A DNA stretch of 64,000 nt. It comes from Hydnum rufescens UP504. Taxonomy: Eukaryota; Basidiomycota; Agaricomycetes; Cantharellales; Hydnaceae. The DNA lies in contig MU129015.1 of assembly GCA_014904985.1 (NCBI GenBank), forward strand, positions 1 to 64,000, given 5' to 3'. The translations under genes and the position numbers were made by a program. Of the stretch, positions 45,592-56,152 are shown in pieces (the first letter of the stretch is position 1; every line of letters begins with the position of its first letter). The notes under the pieces were generated by a model, which saw only the letters and a program-made list of their open reading frames with translations, was not told where the DNA came from and searched no databases.

Positions 45592-48479
45592 ATGTCCGTC
45601 GTCAAGCGCGATGTCAAGAACCCCCGTCTCTTCGAATGTGCCTGGGAGGTCGCTAATAAAGTACGCTCTAGTTTTTTGCTGCTCGTTCGCTTGCAACTAC
45701 ATATCTCTAATCTCAACTGTGGGCCCAAGGTCGGTGGCATATATACTGTCATAAAAACAAAAGTTCCTGTAACCGTCAAGGAATATGGGGACAGATACTG
45801 TCTTATTGGCCCTCTCTCATATAAGACGGCCCCAATGGAGGTCGAGGCTTACGAGCCGACGGACCCTGCCATGATCGATACGCTCACAGCCATGCGGGAG
45901 AGGGGGGTTAAGGTGCTTTACGGTCGCTGGCTCATCGAGGGTTCCCCCACGGTCCTCCTGTTCGACACCAGTAGCCAGTACCACAAGCTCGATGAGTGGA
46001 AGGGCGATCTTTGGAATCTCGCTGGCATCCCTACTCCTCCAAACGACCACGAAACGAACGAGACCATCGTATTCGGATACCTTGTCGCATGGTTTTTGGG
46101 AGAGTACACAGCCCGGAATGTAGAGCAAGCGTGAGTTGCTGTTTTTAAGCTCTGCCTGCCAAATTAGGTGAAGCGCAGCTGATTTGCGATGAATTGATTT
46201 TTGACAGGCACATTGTGAGTTATCTTTTTCCTTTTTCTCTGCACCAATCATCTACACGCTGGAACATCCCTAGGCCCACTTTCACGAATGGCAGGCTGGC
46301 CTCGCCATCCCGTTATGCCGTAAAAGGCATATTGACGTGACCACCATATTCACCACCCACGCCACTCTGCTCGGTCGCTACCTCTGCGCCGGCTCGGTCG
46401 ACTTCTACAACAACTTGCAATATTTCGACGTCGATCATGAAGCCGGGAAGCGGGGTATCTACCACCGCTACTGCATCGAACGGTCCGCAACTCATTGTGC
46501 GGATGTTTTCACTACTGTCTCTCACATCACTGCCTACGAGGCCGAGCACTTGCTCAAGCGCACACCAGACGGCGTAGTCCCTAACGGCCTTAATGTCGTC
46601 AAGTTCCAGGCTATGCACGAGTTCCAGAATTTGCATGCACAGTCCAAGGCCAAAATCGATGATTTCATTCGAGGTCATTTCTATGGTCATTATGATTTTG
46701 ATCTCAGCAATACGTTATATGTGCGCCTACTTCCATCAAATCAGATATACATGATGCTCAGTCTAAGAGCCCAAATAGATGTTTACAGCTGGTCGATACG
46801 AATACAGAAACAAGGGTGTAGACATGTTCATAGAAAGTCTAGCACGCACGTTTCCTCTTTGATGATTTCTCTGTTTGACACTGTCTGAAAGTCGGATGTC
46901 TATAGGTCTCAATGGGCGTTTGAAAGAGATGGGGTCGACAGTCACCGTCGTGGCATTCATCATCATGCCCGCTGCGACGCATTCCTACACTATAGAAGCT
47001 CTCAAGGGCCAAGCCGTTACCAAACAACTGCGTGACACCGTCACTGAGATCCAGCATCGACTTGGGAGTCGCCTCTTTGAGCACGCTGCTCGATACTCTG
47101 ACGGTGCAGGGAATCTTGTCCCATCGATTTCAGAGCTTCTTTCAGAAGAGGACCGCGTGCTTCTCAAGAGGAGAATCTTTGCCCTCAAGCGCCACTCTCT
47201 TCCTCCCGTCACCACCCACAACATGGCGGATGACGCCTCGGACCCAATTCTCAACCAGATCCGGCGCGTGGAGCTCTTTAATCGCCCCACCGACCGGGTA
47301 AAAATCATCTTCCATCCCGAGTTTTTGAGTGCCAACAATCCAATCCTCGGCTTGGACTATGAAGAGTTTGTGCGAGGTTGCCATCTCGGCGTCTTCCCCA
47401 GTTATTATGAGCCTTGGGGATACACACCTGCGGAGTGCACGGTCGTATGCCCGGTTTCTGTATAATGTGTACGCATTTCATCGAACCTGATATCATGTCT
47501 ACTTTTAGATGGGTATTCCATCGATCACGACAAACCTTTCTGGATTCGGATCATTTATGCAAGACCTCATCGAGAAACCCGAAGTGCGTATCTCTGTGAT
47601 TATATTTACACAGATGACTCTAACACTCTCACCAGGAGGAGGGATGTTACATTGTAGACCGCCGTATGCAGTCTCTCGAGGATTCCGTTCGTCAAGTACA
47701 GTTTATTTCCTCGCCTTGGATTGAACCAGACTATGAACGTGTTCTTCAATAGCTCACTGATTACATGGTCAATTTCACATCTAAGACCCGGCGACAACGA
47801 ATCAATCAACGTAATCGCGTAGAACGTCTCTCTCCTCTGCTTGACTGGAAGAACCTTGGAATCGAATACTCGAAAGCCCGGCAACTGGCCCTTCGTCGTG
47901 CTTACCCGGAATCCTTTGCGTACGATGATGAGTGGGACGAGGAAGGTGATTACTTTTCTGGCGGATTTGCTACCAGCCGGGGAGGTGGAGCTGGCAATTC
48001 ATTCTCGGTCCCTGGAACCCCTACGCTTCGTGGAGTAGCAACACCTGGAGATATCGGGACACTCACAGAAGAGGTCAGTGAAGTTCTTTGGTTTCGTCGA
48101 AATGACGTACTGGTTTTTCTGACATTTCTGATCCAGATGCAGGGTCTAACCACGAGTGATTATCGCGGTGGACAGATCTGGCATGGTGTAATGAAGCCCG
48201 AGGACGAAGAGGACGGTTATCCTTTGTGAGTATTATATTCCCTTTTTTCCTTCTTTGAGACTGATTACAACTTGTTGACTTTGTGCTTCATCCTCTCGCA
48301 GTCCTCTCGTAATGAAAGTTCGGAGTCGCGGTGGTTCCGTCAAGTCTGGCAACAGCACGCCAGGAGGAGGCATGACCCAGAGTCTCAGCGAGAAGGACTT
48401 GGAAAAGGCGGATGCTGCTCTCAGCCATCACAACTCCAATGGGAACTCCAACGGAAACTCTAACGGGAACGCGAAGTGA
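45592..48479 (+). CDS. GSY1: Glycogen [starch] synthase (GT3 family)
   Basis: Transfers glucose from UDP-glucose to glycogen; cytosolic. Starts [20 protein letters not shown], then a 70-nt intron, [181 protein letters not shown] with the catalytic E-x7-E-type region, [17 protein letters not shown], and a Ser/Gly/Asn-rich C-terminus with SGNSTPGG that is the likely phospho-regulated tail. About ten introns; no frame break needed. Normal length (about 710-730 residues). Gene name by similarity to yeast GSY1/GSY2. Confidence 0.93.
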
Positions 48480-48936
48480 ACACAAGCAGTGGCCCCATGT
48501 TTAGGTGTTTATCGAGGCGATACCCCTTCGTCAATACTCCTCACTAAGCAATGTCTGCCCTCTTCATACTTCCCTCTCCTTCCAAGTACCCCGAAATGCC
48601 TGGACGAGGGGGTTCTATATGCCCACTTCATCATCATTTCCTCTCGAGATTGTTGTGTGTACATCCATTTCTGACATTTTGAAGCTCGAAAACAGTCTTT
48701 CGTCCCCCTTCATTCATCTTGTAATATACATCTGGTCCATCATTTCCATCTCTCAGTGAACTGACTAATTCTTCATGCACATGAGGATGTACATATATAT
48801 CTTTTTCTGGGGAATCGAGCTTAGTCGCTGTAGGCGATCGCGGCAGTCACCGGTCCGCAAGTGAGTTACGTAATGCGGTTTTTGCGCCATTACGCGTCTC
48901 GCGACCTGAGTCCTACGATATCCCATCGCGTTCCCA
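48480..48936. other. Intergenic region between GSY and PRE4
   Basis: AT-rich 3' sequence of the glycogen synthase gene followed by about 130 nt likely to hold the promoter of the proteasome gene. No gene seen. Confidence 0.5.
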
Positions 48937-50171
48937 ATGGATCATTTCCCTGGAACTCATTGGGGGAAACCTGTGAGCATACACACACCTATATATCTAC
49001 TTCGGGGACTCACCAAATCGATGCGTAGCGCAACGATAATATTGATGCATATGGCACATACCCTCTCCACGCTCACCAGCCACGAACCGATGCGTTCGCC
49101 GACGGAGTCCAGCGGACTCAGTATGTCTCTTTTTGAATTTGGCTTGCGCGGGCCAATAATCCTCTGCTATGTCCAGACAACCCGTCGTCACTGGTGCCAG
49201 CGTCCTCGCTCTCAAGTACAAAGACGGTATCATGATGGCCGCCGATAATCTCGGTATGAATATCACCCTTCTGGTCGCTCTGTATGTTCCTCTTCGCTAA
49301 GCGTTGTCATTGTTATAGCATCATATGGGTCCCTCGCACGATTCAAGGATATCCAACGTTCCACCCCGTAGGTGACAATACCATCATAGGTGCTAGTGGC
49401 GACATGGCGGACTTCCAGCAACTCAAACACATCTTGGATACCCTATTGTTCGTTGTCGTCCAAGTCGCATGTCATTCCGTCGTTCGTCATTCACTCACCC
49501 AGTCTTGTCTTCCAGAATTGAACAATTTGTACAAGATGACGGGCACAAGTTCGGCCCGACAGAAATCTATGAATACTTGAGCCGTCTCATGTACGGGCGG
49601 CGCAGCAAGATGGACCCCTTGTGGAATTCGCTGCTGGTAGGGGGTTTCAAAGATGGGAAAAGGTCCGCTTGATCGCGACCCTCCATGTGTGTGCGTGCCT
49701 TTGACAAAGTGAGCTGTAATTTCAGCTTTTTGGGCTATGTCGACTTGTTGGGCACGACGTATTCCGCACCCACGCTACGCAACTGGGTATGGCGCTACAT
49801 CGCCCAGCCACTGCTCCGCAAATCCGTGGAAGGGAGGGAGGACACTTTGACAGAGGAAGAAGCTGTGAAGATCCTCGAGGGGTGTATGAAAGTCCTTTTC
49901 TATCGCGACGCAAGGAGTTTGAACAAGGTGTGTTTCCTGATGCCCGTGCCGTCTTTGCATGTCCCCTTATTGACTATGGGGGGTCCACGCTACTACAGTA
50001 CCAAATTGCGGCTGTGACAGAGAAGGGCATTTGGATATCTGACTCCCGCTCTGTGGAGACGGAATGGGCATTCGCGGAAGGGTAAGTGGCTGTGCCTCGA
50101 CAGTTGTCATACCCGCTGATTTGTGCGTGCGATTCTGTAGCATCCGAGGCTACGGCGCTCAAACTCAGTAG
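48937..50171 (+). CDS. PRE4: 20S proteasome subunit beta-7
   Basis: Structural (non-catalytic) beta subunit of the 20S proteasome core. Starts MDHFPGTHWGKP; after an intron a propeptide of about 40 residues ends RTQ, followed by QPVVTGASVLALKYKDGIMM, AADNL, ASYGSLARFKDIQRF, TIIGASGDMADFQQLKHIL, IEQFVQDDGHKFGPTEIYEY, RRSKMDPLWNSLLVGGFKDG, FLGYVDLLGTTYSAPT, EEAVKILEGCMKVLFYRDA, YQIAAVTEKGIWISDSRSV, and the C-terminal RGYGAQTQ. The residue at the mature N-terminus region is Thr-Gln-Gln-Pro in the TQxP pattern typical of beta-7 (PSMB4/Pre4). Seven or eight short introns, no lesion. 458 nt downstream of the glycogen synthase gene, same strand. Confidence 0.92.
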
Positions 50172-50552
50172 TGTATAGTACGGTAGAGAGGATGGGATGT
50201 ACTCGTTCAGCAATGTTCTTTTGAAATAAATCACAGCAGTGTTGAATCGAGTCGTCATCTGGCAGTTGAAACCTCCGGCATATTCCATATCTGTTGAGAC
50301 TACTTTTCTGGCTCCTCAGTTTGTGCTTTCGATACGCGTTGGGGTGCCGAGGGCATAGCTCTCAGTACGACCCACTTGTATTTCAGGATTGAACTTGAAC
50401 ACTCTAAAGGAGTAATTATATTTTCGTTGTCACCCCTACCGATTACCTCCGCACTACGTTTGCATCTAAATCCGTCACTACCTCACTGCAACGTGAGTGA
50501 TCTCGCAACGTTCTGAAAACGACTGTATTATTGTAATCTCTCTGCAGCTCCA
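50172..50552. other. Short intergenic region
   Basis: No supported gene. A gtgagt...ctgcag pair (50488-50548) just before the next ATG could be a 5'-UTR intron. Confidence 0.4.
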
Positions 50553-51881
50553 ATGTCTTCCATGCCGCCCATTGTACTTCCCCCCTATGGATTTCTCCCA
50601 CTAGACATCATTCTGCCTCAGCAGTCGCTGCAAATGATGCACTCTACGCATCATGGTCCCTAGGTGCCAAAGTTCAGATGGCAGTGCATGATTCTCAGGA
50701 GCTCAAGGACATGGTCCACGAGTCTCGGAAATTTCCCCTGTGGCTCAAGGACCAGGCGAGTTCATTCCCACACCCCATGTCAAGATATTAACGCGTTTAG
50801 TGTAAGGTCGAAGATGAAAGCAATGTCCTCTTCTCTCCGCTGTTCCTAGAATTAAAATTTCTCCTTACGCGCTCCCAGTACTCGTTCGGGAAGACACCCA
50901 CGAACACACATTTCCGCGAGTCTATGTCCTTTATCCTGATGCTCTCTCAACATCATCGCCTGCTCGCGGCAGAGAGGGTATCGGGAGAACTTAGACCCAA
51001 CGAGGCGGATTCACGCATCCCCTTGGACGCCTTAATTTCTTTTATATTCCGGACGTTGGAGCCTTACGAAGGAAATAAAATGCGCCAAATGCATGTCGTT
51101 TTCACATTCTAGCAGCACCTTGGAGACAAACTCGAACTAAGTGTCTTCTATAGATGTGAATGTCCTCTCACTCTACCCGCTTCAAGTCTTGCACTATCTA
51201 GTGCAATTGCAGACCTCGCCGTGTGCATCAGAATGACAAACTTTTGCCTCCCCCTCCCTCAACATGTTCGAAATGAAATTACTGCCATAGATCTTGATGC
51301 AGCAGATCAGGTCTCTCCCAATCTCCTCGTGTTGCACTGGCTAGTGGAGTGATAAGTGGGACACTACAGGCTATCGTCATCTTTCTTTCTATCTGGCTGC
51401 AGCAGTCCACCAACAGAGAGCTCTCGGTTTCCCTGAACACTATGTGTTTGGTGCTGCACAGACTGAGGTTGGGGAGATCACGACGTACGCAGCGACCTGG
51501 TCTGAATCTCTTAGTAAGGTAATGACTTCGCAAAAGATGACCAGTAGAATATTTTGTATTTATGCAGGCTCTATTTCACCTGTGTAGGTCCTTGTGTATC
51601 CCCTAGAATCGTACTCTCTGCGGCAGCCGGATCGTGCTGCCTCTTTCTTCCTCTTCATACGCTGTGTCGCCAAGAAAGCCATTGAATATCAAGAACAGTT
51701 GGCTAAGAAAGCCAAGGAATTACTTCCCCCCTCTGCACCGGGGTACCAAACCTGGAAGGCACCACCTCCACCGCCCTCTGATCGCGGCGGCCGAAAACGA
51801 AAGTGGGGTGATGATATTGGTCCTGCTACCGATTCTGTTTCCGGCTCTGAGGCACTTCAGGTGCAGTGCAAGAAGGAATAG
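50553..51881 (+). CDS. Conserved protein of unknown function
   Basis: The proposed start is MSSMPPIVLPPYGFLPLDII, then an intron (about 50645-50690) and VSEISPVAQGPGEFIPTPHV, an intron, SPYALPVLVREDTHEH, PRVYVLYPDALSTSS, then less clear exons with LSLYPLQVLHYLVQ, and clear final exons: FPEHYVFGAAQTEVGEITTY, AATWSESLSK, VLVYPLESYSLRQPDRAASF, KKAIEYQEQLAKKAKELLPP and a Pro-rich, Arg/Lys-rich tail (RGGRKRKWGDD) that looks like a nuclear localisation signal. I do not recognise the family. The exon pattern and protein-like last exons make it a real gene; the middle exons are uncertain. Confidence 0.6.
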
Positions 51882-52232
51882 AACCCGATCCTAGACAAAG
51901 ATGAGCATCGTGATTTTATGGAAGTGATACACTTTGGTCTCGGGAATTGACGCAGTGGGCCCAAGAAGCTGTTGAAAGCCATGCGAGCCTGGGGGACAGG
52001 GGTGAGCCACTAAGGGCCAGAGTCAGTTCGTTCCCTGGGTTATGTTGATTTCCTCCCTGTTTGAAATTTTGTTCATTTATTCTTGTTGTATTGGGGCTTT
52101 CACTTTGAAGCCCCTCGCTCAACCTTTTGGGCCAGAATTGGCCAAACTTGAGACTGGGAAAAAACAAAGTTCAAGTTGTAGACTACTTGGTCCTGTATCT
52201 CACCGGCAATTCCCAGCGTGAATGTGTCAGTC
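51882..52232. other. Short intergenic region
   Basis: No supported gene; probably holds the promoter and perhaps a missing first exon of the tafazzin gene. Confidence 0.35.
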
Positions 52233-53677
52233 ATGTCCGTTGTGGTCATTCCCTTCATTGGTCTTGTTAGCAAGGCATGCCTGGGAGTGAACAGCGATGA
52301 GCGTGAAAGGGCTCGAGTCCTTCGTCGCGCTCTCAGGGAAGAGAATAGAAGAGGACAGGGTGTTTTAACAAGTGAAGGCATTCATTCGTCCTCCACCGAT
52401 CCACGATAATTGACGCCTCGTGTAACCCAGTATCCAACCATATTTCCGTGTGAGTCGGACTACTGGAGTCCATTCATGAGGACTGATACACGAATATACC
52501 AGTCTGGACGAGCCTCTTATGTGGGGGTGCTTACCTACGCGCCAATATTTTGACAGGCGCAATATGCGCTGGACTCTTGGTGCTTCAGATATCATGTTCA
52601 CTAATCCGTGCGTTCCCTTGACTCTATATTCAGAGTTTTGTCTCGCCCTAGGAGCGCGTCTGAGGACTCTGATCCTGAAAGTTAGGCTCTCTCGGCCTTC
52701 TTCTGCGCCGGGCAAGTCATAGAAACATTTAGAGGGAAGGGGGTACATCAACCTGCTATAGACGATGCGATTCGGAAATTGAATGCTGGGGAATGGGTAA
52801 GTGAACGTCCCACGCATTGAATCGTTGTCGCACCCGCGCCAAATTGCGCGCACAATTCGTGCTGTAGATCCACATGTTCCCAGAGGGGAAAGTGAACCAG
52901 CATACGACGAATCCTACTGGTCGGTTTATTTCGATTTAAATGGGGCGTGTAAGTTCTGTTACCTACGTTATTTAGTCTGAAAACCTGGTATCGACCACAA
53001 ACTCTCTGCAGTGGTCGTATCCTAATGGATACACTATCCCTTCCCACAATAATTCCCATATGGCTTTCAGGTGAGAGATCATTCTGTCCGTTTCTTCTCC
53101 TACCTCCATTGGACTCACGTCAATCAATTGTTCTCGGCAACCCTGCATTGGGCAATCCCAATCCATATCAGGTTTCGACGCACTCATGCCCGAACCGCGT
53201 GCCTTCCCCAGGTTCATCCCTCGATTAGGACCCAGCAAAAGAATCTCCATCGTCTTCGGTGATCCGCTGTCACCCGATGCGTCGCTGGCAGCACTCCTCG
53301 CAGCGCATCGGCGAGGAGAACAACAAAATACGCTTCGTCGCCTCGAGCCCAATCCCCCGGCCCTATCAATGCCAATCAAAGCAAGTGGGAATAGCGGCGC
53401 GGAGGTGAGGACAGGAGGAGAAAAACAGATATGCGAGACCACAGCAGTCCAACATTCGACTCCATCCAGTGCGGATGAACTCGATGTACGGCGGGAGTTG
53501 CAGCTACGGATGGATGTGACGCAGTGGATGCAGGATGCCCTAGATGATCTTGGGGGAAGGGTTGCTAGAATGGATGCTAATGGGCATCGTATCATTGCCG
53601 CACTCTTTATAATTAGCGATTTTTATCCTGTGCCCCACACCCGAGGTTCTCTCTACGTTGTGTGCCCTTGCGATTGA
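52233..53677 (+). CDS. TAZ1: Tafazzin-like lysophospholipid acyltransferase
   Basis: Mitochondrial cardiolipin-remodelling acyltransferase. The visible sequence starts MSVVVIPFIGLVSKACLG (membrane-type), then ENRRGQGVLT, SNHIS..LDEP with the catalytic HX4D motif split by two introns, MWGCLPTRQYFDRRNMRWTL, GASDIMFTNP, a degenerate exon border near 52620, CAGQVIETFRGKGVHQPAID, KLNAGEW, IHMFPEGKVNQHTTNPTGRF, KWGV, GRILMDTLSLPTIIPIWLSG, MPEPRAFPRFIPRLGPSKRI and VFGDPLSP. It ends in a charged C-terminal stretch with VTQWMQDALDDLGGRVARMD. An extra T in TTTATTTCGATTT (52927-52931) breaks the frame just before KWGV. The true start may lie in an upstream exon, as no good in-frame ATG context precedes 52233. 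Confidence 0.82.
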
Positions 53678-53985
53678 GAACATTACTGGTTACAGACTCA
53701 TAACATATCGTACGATAGAATGGAAAGAGCAACCGGAGGGGCAAGTAAAGGTAAAGTAACGCAGTTGGCATACGCATTATATAACACAGGATATGGTAGA
53801 ATGTTCTTGGGCAAGACCAAGCTGGGGTTCCCAGCGCTCAAAGGAGTAACCGTGATATATCTGGTTACGGCTCCGCCGACCCGGAGGATGGGTCAGCAGG
53901 AAGAGTTCAACCGAATCGACCAACCAGATTATGTATATGCCACCGGTCATAGACTATGCGCCACTATATTGGCGTGCAGAGAAGC

Positions 53986-55908
53986 TCATCGTGTCCCCGA
54001 CTCCCTCTCCTTGCTGGCACGAGTCTCAATTCTGACATACTCAGACTCGTTGATCTCACCATCCCCATCCTTCTTCACCGCACAGTATGCCTCCCCCAGG
54101 ATTTGCAGCGCTCTTGTCCGTAGCGCCAATTTCTCCCTACTTGGTGCTTGCTGCCCAGGCGGTGGGTTGAGCACCCTATCACACGTTTCGCGCACGACGG
54201 ATTCGATCTCGAGTTTGGTGCCCTTGAAAAGCGCTCTTAGGCCCTAAATGCCAACGACAATCGTTTATATCGAGTGTTTACAAATGCAAAAAGTCCCACA
54301 CATACCTTCTCTGCCGCCTGTTCCTCCAGTTTCTTCCTCTCCTCTTCTGTCGCACCGGATTTCTCCGCCTCGGCAATTTGGTCAAAGACTTGCTTGAGTT
54401 CGAGGGCTGTGAAAGCGCGTCCAACCATTAACGGAAATCCATGATGTTCAGATAGATTGACATACCAGATCGTACGGTGGAGACGCTGAATTGAATGGAA
54501 TCAAGACATAAATATTGGCGCACTCCCGGATCTACGCTACGACTTACGTCTCGGTGAACGTGTGATACGTTCCTTTAATTCCATGCATCCATCCCCCCAC
54601 ACCAAACAATGTAGAATTAGACGCTGCGTAATGCCTGAAAATAGTTCCCATAAATGGGATGTATCCAGAAGTGGGCGAAAGGGGGAGTGACGCTCACCTC
54701 GCCTTGGCGAGGTACGTAAAGCCAACCGCGTGCAACAGCTCGACACCATACGACTCGTGCTTGAGATCTTCGGCTTCCAGAGCACATATTTGCTTCCAGC
54801 TGTTCACCACATCTTCATCGTTGACGCCCGTCGCGGACTCGGTGAATATGCTCAGCTTGCGCTCCAAGTTCACGACGAGTTTTTGCACACGTGCTTCTCG
54901 TGCCTTGGCTCGCTAGTGGGTGACGCGGATTCTAAAGTTAAAGGCCACACTCTTAATAACAGTGATTGAGGCACGACGGACCTCTGCAGCAACTTTGCGT
55001 TCCTTTTCCTCCTTCTTTGCCTTCTCCTCTGGCGAAAGGATATCTTTCCCTTTGGCGTCTTTTAACCGCGGTTTACTGCCGTTCGCAATACGGGCGGACT
55101 CTTCATCACCAGTGGCTTCGTCCACTTCTTGGAGGGCCGCCTTCATCTCCTTTCCGAGGGAGATGTCTCCGATGATGGGGACGAATCGGTCACCACCGAA
55201 TATGGCGCTGAAGACTTCCTCCGGATCGACAAAGCCGCCGTCCGGCGCCTCTTTCGCCCCACGTTCATTATATTTCTTGCGCAGATCTGGATCGGAGAGT
55301 ACTTGATAGGCTATGGCGATTTCTTTAAACTGTTACTACATTTTAGATTTATCGGGAGGCCAGGAAATAACGGGGAGTATGCTTACGAGTTCTTCGGAAC
55401 CCCCCTTATCTGGATGGTTCTTGATCGCGAGACGCCCTGTATGAATATAGGGGTCGTGAGAGGCTACGCAACCAAGGAGAGGGGGTGGGTGGCCATACGG
55501 TAAGCTCTCTTTATATCCTCAGTTGTAGCGTCGATAGGTACACCTAGGAGATCGTAGTATGCGGTTTCCTGCCAGTTCACACAGAGATGGTTAGGATCTT
55601 TCACGTGTGAATATTATTAAGAAGTCGACGCATACTAGGGGTCGTTCATCTGAGCCAATTGTTCGACCCTTACGGGCTGCCTGTTGCTGTTGTTGCTGTT
55701 CCCGCCGTTGATTTTGATAATCGCGCTGGTTGCGCTCGGCTTGGAGAGAATGGGTAAAGATGTTGCCACAATGGAAGCAGAGAATACGATGCGAGTCGGA
55801 TGAGGAGGTCGGTGGCGGGAGGTATTCGAGAGGGGTCAAACAGCGAGAACATGGCCCAAGCGAGATGTGGGGAACGCTTAGCCTAGAGGGGAAAACGGTC
55901 TCTGCCAT
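53986..55908 (-). CDS. DnaJ (Hsp40) co-chaperone with C-terminal DnaJ-X domain
   Basis: Minus strand. Starts MAETVFPSRLSVPHISLG, then a CxxC pair (CSRCLTPLEYLPP) and a second CxxC (LCFHCGNIF), a zinc-ribbon-like N-terminal extension, and a Gln-rich linker. The J domain follows: ETAYYDLLGVPIDATTEDIK, RAYR, LAIKNHPDKGG with the HPD motif, and IAYQVLSDPDLRKKYNERGA. Then GGFVDPEEVFSAIFGG, RFVPIIGDISLGKEMK, a Lys/Glu-rich coiled coil, and the X domain of the yeast Caj1/Djp1 type: KLVVNLERKLSIFTESATG, WKQICALEAEDLKHESYGVE, LLHAVGFTYLAKA, GVGGWMHGIKGTYHTF, ELKQVFDQIAEAEKSGATEE, GLRALFKGTKLEIESVVRE and CDRVL. All pieces join in frame. In yeast, relatives act in cytosolic protein quality control and peroxisomal import. 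The CxxC extension is unusual. Confidence 0.85.
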
Positions 55909-56152
55909 ATCTCAAGATAATCTCAGGTCCGTTGATGCACGGGAACGGCTATTGCCGGGACGTTGCTGCGACTTGTGGCTCGCCTAATCGGATTTGGAAT
56001 CGTGGAGGAGAATGGTATCAACTCAACCTCAATATTCAATTGGGCGGAAAGTAGACAGTGGATGACTTCCAAAGTTATGAGTATTTTTACTGCTGTTTCG
56101 ATAGTCAATTTAGCACCCGCAAAAGTTCCATGTATATTACAAGGGTATCAAG

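Noticed and set aside
52972..53595. 207-codon minus-strand open frame
   Set aside because: It is the antisense shadow of tafazzin exons, which have clear family motifs on the plus strand.
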